64,000 bases of DNA from Oceanobacillus damuensis (GCF_001618145.1 NZ_LQNF01000020.1:1-64000), one strand, 5' to 3'. Positions 24,343 to 33,031 are shown, counted from the stretch's first letter. Translations and numbers: made by a program. The notes: generated from the letters alone by a model not told the origin.

Positions 24343-24469
24343 AACAGCAATAAGCCTTCCCTGAAATTGGCGTTTGAAAAAATGAAGGTCTATTTTTGCT
24401 CCCGAATGTATAAATTGATTAGTAGGGAAGATAGATGACCCTATTTACTCGCTGCAAAGGGGGAAGGCC

Positions 24470-25657
24470 GTGAAAAAACACAATCCAGTACCAAAAGCAT
24501 GGAAAAAGAAAAAATCCTCATTAAAAAAACAGCTAATGAAAAGCCAGCAGATGAAATTAAAACAAAAGCACACGATTGAACAGACAGCACAAATCCGGAA
24601 AATAATTCCCTTGAAAAACAGAAAAACCCTATATTTCAAAAATCGGAGTAGTCGTCCGTGGAAAGTACAACTCGCTTTGAGCTTTTTTGTTTTGCTTATG
24701 TTTATCCTGGCAATCCCTGCCATGATTGTTGCATTCTTTGGAGGAAATTTAGAAACAGATATTGCAGCGGTGGAAAGGGAGAGGGATACAACAGTGGAAA
24801 TTGGTGCTTCACCGTTTTCAGTGGCTGTCATGCGATCTACTGTAGACACGGTGGAGGATATTCCTCTTGAAACCTATGTAGCTGGAGTGGTAGCCTCAGA
24901 GATGCCTGCTGAGTTCGAGCTGGAAGCCTTAAAAGCACAGGCACTGGCAGCCAGAACATTTACCGTGAACCATCTGCTTCACGGCGAAGATGCATCCAGT
25001 TATGATTTAACCGATACCGTCCAGCATCAGGTTTATAAAAATGAACAAGAGCTGCAAAAACAATGGGGCACTGAATATACCGAAAAAATGAACAAAATAA
25101 AAGAAGCAGTAAACGCCACAAAAGGGCAAATACTTACCCATAATGACGCACCGATCACCGCAGCATTTTTTTCAACAAGTAATGGATACACCGAAAACTC
25201 AGAGGATTACTGGGAAAATGAACTTTCCTATTTAAGAAGTGTCGAAAGTCCCTGGGATACAGAGTCACCAAAATACCTCGGACAGCATACATTTACCATT
25301 TCCCAGATAGAAGAAGCACTTGAAGTGGAGCTGCCAAATGATTCTCCCCTGTTTATCGAACTTGAACGCACCGGAAGCGACCGTGTAAGTGAAATAGGAA
25401 TTGAAGGCTATACCTTTACAGGAAGAGATATCCGTGAAAAGCTGGATCTGCAATCAAGTGACTTTGAGATCAAACAAAATAATGGCCATCTCATATTTAC
25501 AACAGAAGGTTACGGACATGGCATTGGAATGAGCCAATACGGAGCCAACGGAATGGCTAAAGAAGGTAAAACATACGAAGAAATCGTTAAATACTATTAC
25601 CAGGATATAGATATCACCACCATCAACGAAGCAGTACCAGCCCTCGTCTCCAGGTAG
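24470..25657 (+). CDS. spoIID: Stage II sporulation protein D (lytic transglycosylase)
   Basis: A 395-residue protein with a Lys-rich cytoplasmic N terminus, one membrane helix (about residues 67-90) and an extracytoplasmic SpoIID domain. The catalytic Glu is Glu144 in VASEMPAEFELEALKAQA, and the C-terminal GYGHGIGMSQYGANGMA motif is characteristic. It cuts glycan strands so that the mother-cell membrane can engulf the forespore, together with SpoIIM and SpoIIP. The N-terminal extension is longer than in B. subtilis (343 residues there). A GTG start at 24470 follows AAGGGGGAAGG. Confidence 0.95.
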   Translation: MKKHNPVPKAWKKKKSSLKKQLMKSQQMKLKQKHTIEQTAQIRKIIPLKNRKTLYFKNRSSRPWKVQLALSFFVLLMFILAIPAMIVAFFGGNLETDIAAVERERDTTVEIGASPFSVAVMRSTVDTVEDIPLETYVAGVVASEMPAEFELEALKAQALAARTFTVNHLLHGEDASSYDLTDTVQHQVYKNEQELQKQWGTEYTEKMNKIKEAVNATKGQILTHNDAPITAAFFSTSNGYTENSEDYWENELSYLRSVESPWDTESPKYLGQHTFTISQIEEALEVELPNDSPLFIELERTGSDRVSEIGIEGYTFTGRDIREKLDLQSSDFEIKQNNGHLIFTTEGYGHGIGMSQYGANGMAKEGKTYEEIVKYYYQDIDITTINEAVPALVSR

Positions 25658-25669
25658 ACGGGGGTTTTT
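25641..25669 (+). terminator. Terminator overlapping the end of spoIID
   Basis: CCCTCGTCT pairs with AGACGGGGG (one G:T pair), followed by TTTTTA. The stem includes the last spoIID codons and the TAG stop, so array A downstream lies outside the main transcript. Confidence 0.75.
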
Positions 25670-25683
25670 AATGATCTGGCCAT

Positions 25684-25995
25684 ATGGGAGAGGGGCGGTG
25701 CAAGTTGGGAGAGCTCGGCCTCAAGTCGGGAGAGTGTCGGCACGAGTTGGACGACAGTAATCTCAAGTTGGGAGAGCGCCGGTGCACGCCGGGAGCAAGC
25801 ACCCTCAAGTCGAGAGAGGACCGGCACAGCCCGGGAGAGCGCCGGTGCACCCGGGCGACAGCGCCCTCAAGTCGGGAGGGGACCGGCGCAACTCGGGCTA
25901 CAGCATCTTCAACTCGGGAGAGCCCCAGTGCACGCCGGGCGACAGCGCCCTCAACTCGGTAGAGCCCCGCCGCATCCCAGCCAGCATCCCCAACT
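25684..25995. repeat. Degenerate 21-bp tandem array A, with 42-bp alternation
   Basis: Fourteen units of 21 bp (one of 20) run from 25684 to 25976, and a decayed tail follows. The core is TCGGGAGAG. Units alternate between one ending GCGCCGGTGCACG and one reading GGGCGACAGCGCCCTCAAG, giving a 42-bp higher-order repeat. GC content is far above the neighbours. Open frames exist on both strands only because the period is divisible by three; translations show a 7-residue rhythm. Confidence 0.8.
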
Positions 25996-26113
25996 CGGAC
26001 GACCTCCCAGTCCAAAAGTAAGTTCCAAAACCCACCCCAACCCCCATCCAACCCCTTAACTTCCCCCATTCCGATAAAAAAATCCGCAAAATAATAATTT
26101 TTTAATTCTGAAT

Positions 26114-26143
26114 GTATATATTTTGATTTTTCTGCTCACAATG
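26114..26143 (+). promoter_or_regulatory. Sigma-F-like promoter of spoIIQ
   Basis: GTATA (26114-26118), a 15-base spacer and GCTCACAATG (26134-26143) fit the sigma-F pattern GYATA-N15-GGNNANANTR with one mismatch. spoIIQ is a forespore sigma-F gene in B. subtilis, which supports the call. Confidence 0.6.
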
Positions 26144-26161
26144 TTGCAGAGGTGATTAATT

Positions 26162-27016
26162 ATGAGTGAAGAGTTTAAAGGCGGTCCAAAAAATAAATGG
26201 AGTCGCATTTACAGGAAGAAATGGTTTTTCCCAGCTGTATATTTGACGATTGCAGCAATTTTACTATCGGTTGTCGTGTGGTATCAAAATCTGGATAATC
26301 AAATCCCTGATGCTACAGATGATCAAGACTTTCTTTCGGAGGATTACGTTCCAGTAATCAATGAAGAAGATGCAGAGCCAGTAATGGAGCAGCAGGAGTT
26401 AATTCAAATGCCGGTGGTAGACCTGGATCAAGCTGAAATCGTAACTAAATTTTTCGACTACAACGCAGAACAAGTTGATCGCGAGAATGCTTTGGTACTC
26501 TATAATAATAGATTCTATCAAAGCACAGGGGTTGATATTGCATCTGCCAGCGCAGAGACATTTGAGGTTATCGCAGCTTTGAGTGGTACAGTGGAAGAAG
26601 TGAAGGAAGATCCATTATTAGGTAATGTTGTCGTTTTGGCACATGAAGATGATGTAAAAACGTATTATGCAAGTCTTGATGAAGTCAATGTTTCTGCAGG
26701 ATCCAAGTTGAAACAAGGTGACACAGTAGGAACTGCTGGTAAAAACCTATTTGGAAAAGACAACGGAATACACGTACACTTTGAAATCAGAAAAGACGGG
26801 AAAGAAATGAACCCGGAAAGCTATTTCGATCAGCCAGTAAGCAGCTTGGGAAGTGATTCTGAGGATGCTGAAGAAAATTCGGAAGTAAGCGAAGAAATAA
26901 ACTCTCCGGATGAAGCTGAACCGGAAGCAGATGGTGAAGACACACCGGAAGATGATTCTGAAGAAACTGAAGAAGATCCAACAGAAGACACTGACGAAGA
27001 AGAAGATAATGCTTAA
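26162..27016 (+). CDS. spoIIQ: Stage II sporulation protein Q (degenerate M23/LytM protein)
   Basis: A 284-residue forespore membrane protein: one helix at about residues 21-41, then a LytM-like domain that meets SpoIIIAH across the intermembrane space and helps engulfment. The second zinc motif is intact (His204 and His206 in IHVHFEIR). The first motif reads STGVDIA, so the usual zinc-binding His before x-G-x-D is lost, and no peptidase activity is expected. A strongly acidic tail of about 60 residues follows the domain. Confidence 0.92.
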   Translation: MSEEFKGGPKNKWSRIYRKKWFFPAVYLTIAAILLSVVVWYQNLDNQIPDATDDQDFLSEDYVPVINEEDAEPVMEQQELIQMPVVDLDQAEIVTKFFDYNAEQVDRENALVLYNNRFYQSTGVDIASASAETFEVIAALSGTVEEVKEDPLLGNVVVLAHEDDVKTYYASLDEVNVSAGSKLKQGDTVGTAGKNLFGKDNGIHVHFEIRKDGKEMNPESYFDQPVSSLGSDSEDAEENSEVSEEINSPDEAEPEADGEDTPEDDSEETEEDPTEDTDEEEDNA

Positions 27017-27022
27017 TGGAGA

Positions 27023-27066
27023 AAAATGCCCTGGTACATTTTATTGTGTACCGGGGTATTTTTTCT
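27023..27066 (+). terminator. Terminator of spoIIQ
   Basis: AAATGCCCTGGTACA pairs with TGTACCGGGGTATTT (two G:T pairs) and ends in TTTTTTC. Confidence 0.85.
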
Positions 27067-27115
27067 GATTGCGGGAAAAAACAGCCATTAGATGTAATAT
27101 TCACTCATGCGCAAA

Positions 27116-27144
27116 TTGTCGAACGATAATATATTTTTTATACA
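27116..27144 (+). promoter_or_regulatory. Candidate sigma-A promoter of the AimR-like gene
   Basis: TTGTCG (27116-27121), 17 bases, TATACA (27139-27144). The match is four of six at each element with ideal spacing, about 75 bases before the ribosome-binding site. Confidence 0.4.
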
Positions 27145-27224
27145 ATAAAATATGGTACTATATTAATGTTCCGAAAAAAGAGAGAGTGAGTTTTCCGTAA
27201 ACAGGAAAAGGGGGTATAAAAGTA

Positions 27225-28250
27225 ATGCTGGCAAAATTTATGGCAGTCGAATCGGAACTGACAATGACGGAAATTGTAACTATAATGAAACAGGAGAATA
27301 GTGGCGAGTCGTTCACAAACATGATGAAGAACATCTGTCTGCAATCGCCTTCAAAGGATATCCAGAAAAAAGGCATGGAATATTTATATATGCAAGGATT
27401 CCATAAAGAGCTAGAACTATTGATTGAGAAGAATCTGGAGTCTGATAATACTTCCAATAGGCTATGGGGTTCTATTTATCGTATCATGCTTGATCAGACT
27501 TCAAGGAAGGATCATCCACGCGTAACACTTCAGAAAATAAAGCAGTTAACGAATAGATACTCAACCAATGAGCCTGAGCTCTTGTTTCTAATAGAACTGA
27601 TAAAGGAAAAGGCCTATCAGATTTTGTGCCAATTTGACCGAATAGGCAATCTTATGGTGACATATCAGCGATACTTTTCAAACATAGAAGAAAGGCTGCT
27701 GATCAACTATTTTAAAATTAGAGTCTATAATATTAATATTATCTATCACATGGTGAGAAATGAGCTAATTATGGCGAGAAAATATGCATATCGGACGATT
27801 AATATGACAGACAGCCTGCCAATTCTTGCTTCCATCCACACTTATCTAGGCTTGTCCTATACATTTGATACGTATGAAAAAGGAATGCTTCACCTGAAAA
27901 AAGCACTGGCATTTTCAAAAGAGGGGAACATTCATTATCTGGTCGATATCCTTGAAAACTATAACATACCATTTTTATCGGCTCATTTCAAAATGGTGGA
28001 CAACATTACAACCTCTGATATAGGTGAGCAAGCCCATCTAGAAATTGCTAAAGGAAATAATGATAAAGCGATCCAGCTTCTCAATGAATTGCCTAATAAA
28101 AACCCTTTTCACCTTTATTATTTAGGGAAAGCGAAAGAGGACAGAAGTATATTAAGTGAAGCCTATAACCATTTTATTGAAAAAAGAAGTGATTATTTCT
28201 TCAGCAGACTTCCATTGAATGCCATAAGGACATATGATTTTTTCACTTGA
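27225..28250 (+). CDS. AimR-like (arbitrium receptor family) helical-repeat protein
   Basis: A 341-residue all-helical protein. From about residue 60 onward it has the helix pattern of tetratricopeptide-type peptide receptors. The last 90 residues (IGEQAHLEIAKGNNDKAIQL, then HLYYLGKAKEDRS and FFSRLPL) resemble the C-terminal half of phage AimR lysogeny regulators. The N-terminal region before this is only about 30-60 residues, and a helix-turn-helix is not obvious. AAAAGGGGG precedes the ATG. It sits between spoIIQ and spoIIID, not in a prophage. No AimP-like secreted peptide gene is visible downstream. Similarity was judged by eye, so a more distant RRNPP-type regulator is possible. Confidence 0.6.
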   Translation: MLAKFMAVESELTMTEIVTIMKQENSGESFTNMMKNICLQSPSKDIQKKGMEYLYMQGFHKELELLIEKNLESDNTSNRLWGSIYRIMLDQTSRKDHPRVTLQKIKQLTNRYSTNEPELLFLIELIKEKAYQILCQFDRIGNLMVTYQRYFSNIEERLLINYFKIRVYNINIIYHMVRNELIMARKYAYRTINMTDSLPILASIHTYLGLSYTFDTYEKGMLHLKKALAFSKEGNIHYLVDILENYNIPFLSAHFKMVDNITTSDIGEQAHLEIAKGNNDKAIQLLNELPNKNPFHLYYLGKAKEDRSILSEAYNHFIEKRSDYFFSRLPLNAIRTYDFFT

Positions 28251-28819
28251 GAAAAGCGTAGTGACTACCCTGGAACCAGGGTAGCTAAGCAAGTGACGGG
28301 AAGGCCCCTGTTGTTCCAGGTTTGGAATGTGCTTCACTTTTGAAAGGAGCTTCCAGTGACCGATTCCTGCCACTGCCGCCTATGTCTTTAATATCCACAT
28401 TCAATGCCTTTCTGAAAATTTCCCAGACAAGAAGCTGCTGATTTGCCATCCTAAACGACAATCCAGCAGCTCCTTTGTCCCCAATTTACGAGCAATCAAT
28501 CAAATTTCCATCCTTAAAATGAAAATACACCTTGTCCTCCTTAGGAATTGTACAAATTTAATCATAAAGCATGCACAATTCTAATAAGATGTTACAAACC
28601 ATGCAATCGAATTGTCTGAGGTGAGAGCTTGTGTTACGTCCCAATATTCTTCTTTCTGCTTGCCCCACATGGAATATTCACCCCATTGCCGTTTTCACTT
28701 TTCTGCGGTGATACATACCAATATTCTTCTTGCAGCGTAGTTCATTGAATGATCATAACCGTATTAACGCCATGTCTCGACCCACACCTCGGAATCAAAC
28801 AACTAGGGAGGCGAACGGT
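28251..28819. repeat. Gene-free spacer with inverted and direct repeats before spoIIID
   Basis: No gene over 20 codons with a ribosome-binding site was found. Visible are TACCCTGG-AA-CCAGGGTA just after the AimR-like gene, an imperfect inverted repeat of about 15 bp (AAGCTGCTG/CAGCAGCT with matching GACAA/TTTGTC flanks, near 28427-28481), and two direct copies of a 24-bp segment at 28631-28654 and 28708-28731. Both copies contain CCAATATTCTTCTT and match at 20 of 24 positions. The direct copies lie in the spoIIID promoter region and could be operator sites. Confidence 0.45.
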
Positions 28820-29101
28820 GTGCATGATTACATCAAAGATAGGACAATCAGGATAGGAAGGCATGTCGTAGAGACAAAGAAAACTGTCCGAACGATAGCG
28901 AAAGAATTTGGTGTCTCCAAAAGCACAGTCCATAAAGACCTGACAGAACGCTTGCCGGAAATAAATCCTGAGCTTGCTATTCAGGTCAAGGAAGTCCTAG
29001 AATACCATAAGGCAATCCGCCATTTAAGAGGAGGGGAAGCAACAAGGCAAAAATATAAAATAGACGGCAAAAAAGAACCACAGGAAAAACCCGCCGGCTG
29101 A
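28820..29101 (+). CDS. spoIIID: Stage III sporulation protein D (DNA-binding regulator)
   Basis: A 93-residue helix-turn-helix regulator that adjusts mother-cell sigma-E and sigma-K genes. The HTH is TIAKEFGVSKSTVHKDLTER, followed by the conserved RHLRGGEAT basic region. The GTG at 28820 gives the family N terminus MHDYIKDRT and follows GGGAGGCGAA; the open frame extends further upstream, but that part does not match the family. Order spoIIID-mbl is as in B. subtilis. Confidence 0.96.
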   Translation: MHDYIKDRTIRIGRHVVETKKTVRTIAKEFGVSKSTVHKDLTERLPEINPELAIQVKEVLEYHKAIRHLRGGEATRQKYKIDGKKEPQEKPAG

Positions 29102-29542
29102 CAAGTCATGAGTGACAGATCAGGATTCGGTCAGAGTTCAGCAGCCTGCAAGTTGGCGGGATATGGATCAACCCGTCCAGGTGGTGATGGGTCCGGTTAG
29201 CGTTCCTAATCTTTGCTGGAAAATAATTTCGACAATCCATCAATATGAAACTTCAAAAAATCTCCACTCATAAAACAAAATACAGCAGCAGCTCTGCCCG
29301 GTTTCATAGGCTAAGCCTGTTGCTGTATTTTTCGTTTACCTTAAACACCCTCTAGTTGTCAGACAAACCAAGATTCGACATAAATCGAGTATTTCCTGTC
29401 ATTTAAAAAAGAAAATCATTAATTTTTACTTAAAAAGTATAGAAAGTGCAGTTAATTGTAATAATTTGTGGTAAAATATTATACTAGTAGCATTATGTCT
29501 AAATGACAGTGCAAGATAGTAACGCTGGGAGGATCTAGATAC
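29102..29542 (+). promoter_or_regulatory. spoIIID terminator and mbl upstream region
   Basis: A terminator lies at 29277-29332: AAAATACAGCA pairs with TGCTGTATTTT and a T-run follows. Bases 29102-29276 show nothing recognisable. Ahead of mbl, TTGTAA (near 29456) and TATACT about 18 bases later are a possible sigma-A promoter. The mbl ribosome-binding site is GGGAGGA near 29527. Confidence 0.5.
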
Positions 29543-30544
29543 ATGTTTTCTAGAGATATTGGAATCGACCTTGGAACTGCCAATGTACTGATTCACGTAA
29601 AAGGTAAAGGTATCGTATTAAATGAACCATCCGTTGTAGCAATGGATCGGAACACTGGAAAAGTGCTTGAGGTCGGAGAAGATGCACGACGTATGGTTGG
29701 ACGTACACCAGGAAATATCGAAGCAATCCGCCCATTAAAGGATGGGGTTATTGCTGACTTCGATGTGACAGAAGCAATGTTAAGACATTTTATAAATAAA
29801 ATCAATGTAAAAGGGATTGTATCCAAGCCACGAATGCTTATTTGCTGTCCGACAAACATTACTAAAGTAGAACAAAAGGCAATCAAGGAAGCAGCGGAAA
29901 AATCCGGTGGTAAGAAGATTTATCTTGAAGAAGAGCCAAAAGTAGCCGCAATCGGAGCTGGAATGGAAATTTATCAGCCAAGCGGAAACATGGTCGTTGA
30001 TATCGGTGGCGGAACGACGGATGTAGCTGTTCTGTCCATGGGTGGCATTGTAACATCTGAATCCATCAAGATGGCCGGCGACAAATTTGATGTTGAAATT
30101 CTCCAATACATCAAGAAAAAGTATAAGCTTCTGATCGGAGAGCGCACATCAGAAGAAATTAAAATCAATGTTGCGACAGTATTCAAGGGCTCCCGTTCTG
30201 AATCGATGGATATTCGCGGTCGTGACATGGTATCTGGACTTCCTCGCACCATCACAATTGGTTCCGAAGAAATCCAAGAAGCACTCAGCGAATCCGTGGC
30301 ATTAATCGTACAAGCGGCTAAATCCGTTCTTGAACGCACACCGCCTGAATTATCCGCGGATATCATTGACCGTGGCGTGATTTTGACTGGCGGTGGGGCT
30401 CTGCTTCACGGCATCGACCAGCTATTGGCTGAAGAATTGAAAGTTCCTGTATTTATTGCTGAAGATCCAATGGATTGTGTAGCAAAAGGAACCGGAATTA
30501 TGCTAGAGAATATTGATAAAGTCGAACGCAAAAAGATTGTCTGA
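29543..30544 (+). CDS. mbl: MreB-like cell-shape actin Mbl
   Basis: A 333-residue bacterial actin. Its phosphate-binding loops are GIDLGTANVLIHVKGKGI at the N terminus and VVDIGGGTTDVAVLS in the middle, and TGGGALLHGI closes the nucleotide site. It polymerises on the inner membrane and guides peptidoglycan synthesis along the lateral wall. The assignment to Mbl rather than MreB or MreBH rests on position between spoIIID and flhO. Confidence 0.93.
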   Translation: MFSRDIGIDLGTANVLIHVKGKGIVLNEPSVVAMDRNTGKVLEVGEDARRMVGRTPGNIEAIRPLKDGVIADFDVTEAMLRHFINKINVKGIVSKPRMLICCPTNITKVEQKAIKEAAEKSGGKKIYLEEEPKVAAIGAGMEIYQPSGNMVVDIGGGTTDVAVLSMGGIVTSESIKMAGDKFDVEILQYIKKKYKLLIGERTSEEIKINVATVFKGSRSESMDIRGRDMVSGLPRTITIGSEEIQEALSESVALIVQAAKSVLERTPPELSADIIDRGVILTGGGALLHGIDQLLAEELKVPVFIAEDPMDCVAKGTGIMLENIDKVERKKIV

Positions 30545-30588
30545 GCCCATTCAATAGGTTTCCTGCCAAAGATAGTTGCTTTTGAACC

Positions 30589-30615
30589 TTTACATTTTTA
30601 GCTTATACCCGATAT
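30589..30615 (+). promoter_or_regulatory. Sigma-D-like promoter of flhO-flhP
   Basis: CCCGATAT (30608-30615) matches the sigma-D -10 (GCCGATAT) at 7 of 8 positions. The -35 position, 15 bases upstream, reads TTTA instead of TAAA. flhOP is sigma-D dependent in B. subtilis, which supports the call. Confidence 0.45.
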
Positions 30616-30666
30616 AAATAAGTAGTAAACCTATTTTTCTAAAAACAGTTGAAGGGAGAGAGTCTA

Positions 30667-31476
30667 TTGTTAAGAGGATTTTATACAGCTGCCAGCGGAA
30701 TGATCACCCAGCAGCGTCAGCAGGAAGCATTGTCCAATAATATTGCCAATGCAAATACGCCAGGTTACAAAGCAGACCAGACGGCGATACGGGCTTTTCC
30801 TGAAATGCTGCTAAGTCAAATGGGGTCTTCGAAAAACATTCCAACATCACAGGGTGGTTTCAATCTTCCTGTTCACAATACAATCGGTTCCATTAACACA
30901 GGTGTTTATGTTCAGGAATTAGCTCCGAACTTCAAGCAGGGTGATGTAAGAGAAACCGGGATAACCACAGATCTTGCTATCGTAAATGGAACACTGCCGG
31001 ATGAAGAAGGATTTTTGTTTTTCGCCGTACAAAACGATGCAGGTGATGTCAGGTATACAAGAAACGGAAATTTCACTGTGGATGGACAAGGTTTTCTGGT
31101 TACGAATCAGGGCTATTATGTACTTGATGAAGCGGGGAACCCAATTCAAACAGATGGAATGGAATATACGGTAACTCCCGAGGGTGCTTTACAAACCCCG
31201 GAGCAGACGACCCAGCTCGGAATTTCTTATATAGCTGACGTAAACACACTTGCCAAAGAAGGAAATGACATTTATGCAGGTGAAGCAGGTGCTGTCCCGG
31301 ATGGCGCGACATTTACCGTTCAGCAGGGTATTCTGGAACAATCCAATGTAGATTCACTACAGTCAATGACAGATATGATGAACGCTTATCGTATGTTTGA
31401 AACGAACCAGCGTGTTTTGAGAGCATATGACGAAAGCTTAGGGAAAGCCGTTTCGGAAATCGGCCGTATTGGCTAA
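30667..31476 (+). CDS. flhO: Flagellar hook-basal body rod protein FlhO
   Basis: A 269-residue FlgF/FlgG-like rod protein. The N-terminal LSNNIANANTPGYK signature and the C-terminal helix with MMNAYRMFETNQRVLRAYD form the coiled-coil D0 core that packs into the rod. The TTG at 30667 follows GAAGGGAGAGAG and gives the N terminus MLRGFYTAASGM. It is located after mbl and before flhP, away from the main fla/che operon, as in B. subtilis. Confidence 0.92.
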   Translation: MLRGFYTAASGMITQQRQQEALSNNIANANTPGYKADQTAIRAFPEMLLSQMGSSKNIPTSQGGFNLPVHNTIGSINTGVYVQELAPNFKQGDVRETGITTDLAIVNGTLPDEEGFLFFAVQNDAGDVRYTRNGNFTVDGQGFLVTNQGYYVLDEAGNPIQTDGMEYTVTPEGALQTPEQTTQLGISYIADVNTLAKEGNDIYAGEAGAVPDGATFTVQQGILEQSNVDSLQSMTDMMNAYRMFETNQRVLRAYDESLGKAVSEIGRIG

Positions 31477-31509
31477 TATGGCGATATCCTTTTTAGAGGA
31501 GGGACAATC

Positions 31510-32343
31510 ATGTCTCAAATGATGATTCAGGCAGCTGTAACAATGAACCAGCTGCAGCAGAAACTCGATTTAATCGGAAATAATATGGCGAATAGCCAGA
31601 CTACTGGATATAAGACCCGTCAAGCAGATTTTTCCTCCCTGCTTTTTCAGCAGGTAAATAATCTGTCTGATCCAGCAAACGCAGAGGGTCGCGCAACTCC
31701 TGATGGCATACGAATCGGTTCCGGGGCGAAATTAGGTTCCACCAACATAGATTTGAAATTAGGTTCGATTGTAGAAACAGGAAGGGTGCTTGACGCTGCA
31801 TTGCTTCAGGATAATCATCTTTTTCAAATCCAGGTGAATGAAAATGGGCAGGAAGAAACCTTATTTACGAGAGACGGCTCATTCTTTCTTAATCCTGTGA
31901 ATAACAATGAGGACCTGATGCTGACAACGGGTGACGGTAACCCTGTACTTGGACAAAATGGTCCGATTGTAATTGCAGAAGGGTTCGAATCAATCGATAT
32001 CCGTGAAAACGGAGAAGTCATTGTAACTCGCGGAGGCCAGACAGCTGTCGAAGCTCAGCTCGCAGTAGTGGAAGCAGTACGTCCTAGGTTACTTGAGGCT
32101 GCCGGGCAAAACCTGTTCCGATTGCCTGATATGGAAGACCTTGGCTTTGAGGCTGGAGAAGTCATACAGGCGACTGACCCGAATGCAGATATTTTGCAGA
32201 ATGGTGCCCTGGAGCAATCCAATGTCGATATCTCCCAGCAAATGGCGGATTTAATTTTGACACAGCGCTCCTATCAGTTCAATTCGAGAACAATTTCCAT
32301 GGGCGACCAAATGGCGGGGCTTGTAAACCAGCTCCGATCGTAA
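31510..32343 (+). CDS. flhP: Flagellar hook-basal body rod protein FlhP
   Basis: A 277-residue distal-rod-type protein with the motif LIGNNMANSQTTGYKTRQAD near the N terminus and the C-terminal ISQQMADLILTQRSYQFNSR helix. With FlhO it forms part of the flagellar rod that crosses the cell wall. It follows flhO by 33 bases with an AGAGGAGGGA ribosome-binding site and is surely co-transcribed. Confidence 0.92.
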   Translation: MSQMMIQAAVTMNQLQQKLDLIGNNMANSQTTGYKTRQADFSSLLFQQVNNLSDPANAEGRATPDGIRIGSGAKLGSTNIDLKLGSIVETGRVLDAALLQDNHLFQIQVNENGQEETLFTRDGSFFLNPVNNNEDLMLTTGDGNPVLGQNGPIVIAEGFESIDIRENGEVIVTRGGQTAVEAQLAVVEAVRPRLLEAAGQNLFRLPDMEDLGFEAGEVIQATDPNADILQNGALEQSNVDISQQMADLILTQRSYQFNSRTISMGDQMAGLVNQLRS

Positions 32344-32446
32344 TAGTTTTGGTCAGAGAAATTAAATACTATGTAATCACAAATCGTTATGTTAAACTTC
32401 AACTATAAAAGTGTCGTGATTTGTAAGGAATAAGGAGCAACAAACT

Positions 32447-32800
32447 ATGTCAACAAACCAATCAGAAAAACAGTCAAGAAGGGCTTTGAAGGAAGGTAAA
32501 AGTACTGCAAAGAAAACTTCAGCACCCTCCAAGTCCCAAAAAACTGGTTCAAGCGCTGACAAACAGTCCAGGAAGCAGCAGAAAATCAAACAACAAGAAG
32601 AAAAACGGGAAAATAAAAAGCCGAGGCGCCGTATTTTTCCAATTTGGCTTCGGATCATTGTTGTATTAATTATAGCTGCAGCTGCACTGGTTGCCGGATT
32701 GATGATTGGCTATGGTGTCATAGGTGACGGTGTTCCAACTGACGCCCTGAAAAAAGAGACATGGCAGCATATTATTGATATTGTAACTAAAGTTGAGTAA
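32447..32800 (+). CDS. EpuA-like small membrane protein
   Basis: A 117-residue protein. The N-terminal 65 residues are highly charged and probably disordered (Lys/Gln/Glu/Ser). A PRRRIFPIWLR membrane-proximal motif, one membrane helix (about residues 68-90) and a short conserved extracellular tail (KKETWQHIIDIV) follow. This is the pattern of the family that databases often mislabel as RNA polymerase subunit beta and that Pfam calls EpuA. The function is unknown. It precedes fabZ in the conserved neighbourhood. Confidence 0.75.
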   Translation: MSTNQSEKQSRRALKEGKSTAKKTSAPSKSQKTGSSADKQSRKQQKIKQQEEKRENKKPRRRIFPIWLRIIVVLIIAAAALVAGLMIGYGVIGDGVPTDALKKETWQHIIDIVTKVE

Positions 32801-32819
32801 AAAGCGAATGCCTCGCTAC

Positions 32820-32866
32820 GAAAAAGCATTTCATCTCATAGGAAAATGAAGATGAAATGCTTTTTC
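32820..32866. terminator. Bidirectional terminator after the EpuA-like gene
   Basis: A perfect 17-bp stem (32820-32836 with 32850-32866) with A-run and T-run ends. It can serve the plus-strand gene and also the small minus-strand gene at 32885-33031. Confidence 0.88.
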
Positions 32867-32884
32867 ATGTTTAATTATGTTAAA

Positions 32885-33031
32885 CTATGGTGCCTTTCTG
32901 CCGGTAACAAGGTTGATAATCAAAACAATCAATGCAATGACCAGCAATAAGTGAATCAACCCACCGCCAATTTCAAATCCAAATCCAAGTGCCCATAAAA
33001 CTAAAAGTATGATCAGGATTGTCCAAAGCAT
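32885..33031 (-). CDS. Lmo0937-family small hydrophobic protein
   Basis: A 48-residue, very hydrophobic protein: MLWTILIILLVLWALGF, a Gly-rich turn FEIGGGLIH, a second hydrophobic stretch and the C terminus NLVTGRKAP. This is the pattern of the Lmo0937/YqaE-like small membrane proteins common in Firmicutes, often stress-induced, of unknown function. A GGAGGG ribosome-binding site lies 5-6 bases before the ATG. It is the only gene of its size here with such a clear start signal. Confidence 0.8.
   Translation of the reverse strand: MLWTILIILLVLWALGFGFEIGGGLIHLLLVIALIVLIINLVTGRKAP

Noticed and set aside
25597-26069. Several open frames on both strands through 25.6-26.1 kb
   Set aside because: All coincide with the 21-bp array A, have repetitive translations and lack start signals. 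Kept as a repeat and not as genes.
28251-28620. Search for an AimP-like signal peptide gene
   Set aside because: Only frames of 11-19 codons were found (for example GTG at about 28355 and ATG at about 28383) and none has a signal peptide followed by a short mature peptide.
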